Of a stretch of 13,745 nucleotides of DNA, positions 12,658 to 13,745 are shown in pieces. Both the position numbers and the translations under genes were made by a program. The DNA is from DASUAS01 sp036271015 (GTDB lineage: Bacteria > Actinomycetota > Acidimicrobiia > IMCC26256 > DASPTH01), in assembly GCA_036271015.1 (NCBI GenBank), contig DATBBL010000417.1, positions 1 to 13,745 of the forward strand, written 5' to 3'. Under the pieces are notes generated by a model, which made no database searches, was not told the origin of the DNA, and saw nothing but the letters and a program-made list of their open reading frames with translations. Every line of letters starts with the position of its first letter. The stretch's first letter is position 1.

Positions 12658-13638
12658 GTGGCAGAAGCAACGGCCGTCGTCACCATGAAGCAGCTGCTGG
12701 AGGCCGGGGTCCACTTCGGTCACCAGACCCGGCGCTGGAACCCGAAGATGAAGCGCTTCATCTTCGGAGAGCGCAACGGCATCTACATCATCGACCTCCA
12801 GCAGACGCTGGAGCGCATCGACACCGCCTACCGGTTCGTGCGCCACACCGTCGAGAACGGCGGCACGGTTTTGTTCGTGGGCACCAAGAAGCAGGCCCAG
12901 GAGCCCATCGAGAAGCAGGCGGAACGGGCGAATTCCCCCTACGTCAACTACCGCTGGCTGGGCGGCATGCTCACCAACTTCCAGACCGTCCACGGTCGGG
13001 TGGCGAAGATGCACGAGCTCGAGCGGCTGGTCGCGACCGGCGAGACCGAGCAGATGATCAAGAAGGAAGGCCTCAAGGTCAAGCGCGAGGTCGCCAAGCT
13101 CGAGCGCAACCTGGGCGGCATCCGCACGCTGGAGCGGGCGCCCGACGCGGTGTTCGTGATCGACACCAAGAAGGAGCACATCGCGGTGACCGAGGCCAAC
13201 CGCCTCGGCATCCCCGTGATCGCGGTCGTCGACACGAACTGCGATCCCGACGTCATCGACTTCGTGATCCCCGGCAACGACGACGCCATCCGCTCCGCCA
13301 ACCTGATGTGCCGCATCGTCGCCGATGCGGTCATCGAGGGTCAGTGGCTGCGGTCCCGCAAGCAGGCGAAGGCCGGTGCACCCGAGGGTCCCCGGGCGAA
13401 GCCGGCCCCGCCGGCCCCCAAGCCCCTTTCTCCCGAGGAGCAGGCGGCCAAGGCCGCCGAGCAGCAGAAGGCCCGCGACGCGGCGGCCGCCGCCCAGCGG
13501 GCGCGGGAGGCCAAGTTGGCCGAGGCCCGGCAGGCAGCCGCCGCCGCGCCGACCCCCCAGCCCGAGCCGGAGCCCGAGCCCGAGCCGGCACCGGACCCGG
13601 GACTCACCGAGATCCAGGAGAGCGACACGAATGGCTGA
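12658..13638 (+). CDS. rpsB: 30S ribosomal protein S2
   Basis: S2 is a late-assembling protein of the 30S subunit and contacts S1 and the platform in species studied. Residues 1-235 match S2 throughout: MKQLLEAGVHFGHQTRRWNPKM, IYIIDLQQT, VLFVGTKKQAQE, YRWLGGMLTNF, LGGIRTLERAPDAVFVID, GIPVIAVVDTNCDP and IPGNDDAIRS. Residues 236-326 are a charged Ala/Glu/Pro-rich tail with a helical KAAEQQKARDAAAAAQ region and a (PE)n run; tails occur in actinobacterial S2 but this one is long, making 326 residues against 230-300 usually. The GTG start at 12658 is chosen from its ribosome site; ATG 12685 is a less likely internal alternative. The stop overlaps the tsf start by eight bases. Confidence 0.96.
   Translation: MAEATAVVTMKQLLEAGVHFGHQTRRWNPKMKRFIFGERNGIYIIDLQQTLERIDTAYRFVRHTVENGGTVLFVGTKKQAQEPIEKQAERANSPYVNYRWLGGMLTNFQTVHGRVAKMHELERLVATGETEQMIKKEGLKVKREVAKLERNLGGIRTLERAPDAVFVIDTKKEHIAVTEANRLGIPVIAVVDTNCDPDVIDFVIPGNDDAIRSANLMCRIVADAVIEGQWLRSRKQAKAGAPEGPRAKPAPPAPKPLSPEEQAAKAAEQQKARDAAAAAQRAREAKLAEARQAAAAAPTPQPEPEPEPEPAPDPGLTEIQESDTNG
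13561..13587 (+). repeat. Pro-Glu hexanucleotide repeat in the S2 tail
   Basis: CCNGAG units (CCCGAG/CCGGAG) repeat four times and end with a further CCG, encoding PEPEPEPEP at residues 302-310. Third-base variation between the units suggests the peptide, rather than the DNA, is conserved, or that the repeat is old. Confidence 0.8.
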
Positions 13639-13745
13639 GTACTCGGCCAAGGACATCGCCGCGCTGCGCAAGGCGACCGGCGCGGGGATGATGGACTGCA
13701 AGAACGCGTTGGAGGACGCCGACGGTGACGCCGAGCGCGCCCTCG
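13631..13745 (+). CDS. tsf: Elongation factor Ts (3'-truncated by window edge)
   Basis: EF-Ts exchanges GDP for GTP on EF-Tu. Only the first 38 residues are present. They form the N-terminal UBA-like domain that binds EF-Tu, with the signature YSAKDIAALRKATGAGMMDCKNALEDADGD. The ATG lies inside the end of rpsB, eight bases before the rpsB stop is completed, and AGGAG (13616-13620) lies ten bases upstream inside the rpsB coding region. Translation coupled to rpsB is expected, as in other bacteria where the two genes form one operon. Confidence 0.95.
   Translation, partial: MAEYSAKDIAALRKATGAGMMDCKNALEDADGDAERAL

Noticed and set aside
12484..13701. A 405-codon minus-strand frame opposite rpsB
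   Set aside because: A Leu/Gly/Asp-rich shadow of a certain ribosomal protein gene.

Overview
The window is a very GC-rich, gene-dense piece of bacterial chromosome with many GTG starts, 4- to 8-base gene overlaps and almost no spacer DNA. Gene content and order match the conserved rimM-trmD-rplS ... yraN-comM-dprA-xerC ... rpsB-tsf neighbourhood of Actinomycetota. A DUF2469 protein and a WhiG-type sigma factor make that phylum assignment strong. A deep actinobacterial lineage such as Acidimicrobiia is my inference from sequence flavour only; there is no rRNA here to prove it.

Layout. (1) 1-2231, plus strand: the end of rimM, then trmD, rplS, a DUF2469 gene and yraN, covering rRNA maturation, tRNA m1G37 methylation, ribosomal protein L19 and a small nuclease-fold protein. 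(2) 2228-2564, minus strand: two very small genes, a 36-residue single-span membrane protein and a 70-residue Cys/His protein. They are transcribed away from an enoyl-CoA hydratase/isomerase gene (2584-3360, plus) out of a compact symmetric promoter. (3) 3372-7528, minus strand: dprA and comM, which act on incoming single-stranded DNA in transformation, and a NylA-like amidase. (4) 7636-9376, plus strand: xerC and a whiG/fliA-type sigma factor, overlapping. (5) 9516-12463, plus strand: two secreted proteins with ATGA-overlapping genes. The first fuses a degenerate LytM/M23 domain to a lipase-like alpha/beta hydrolase; the second is a PQQ-type beta-propeller. (6) 12658-13745, plus strand: rpsB, behind a structured leader of about 160 nt, and the start of tsf.

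Most of the window is ordinary core genome. I see no CRISPR array, tRNA, rRNA, insertion sequence or phage gene, and no convincing new defence or mobile system. The least ordinary part is the exported M23/hydrolase plus propeller pair. It occupies the place where actinobacteria usually carry one M23-family gene before rpsB. Other points worth a look are two promoter/hairpin composites (9413-9456 and 12453-12490), a symmetric and apparently leaderless divergent promoter (2562-2586), an inverted dprA-comM block, the absence of lepB and rnhB after rplS, and active-site substitutions in the crotonase and in TrmD.
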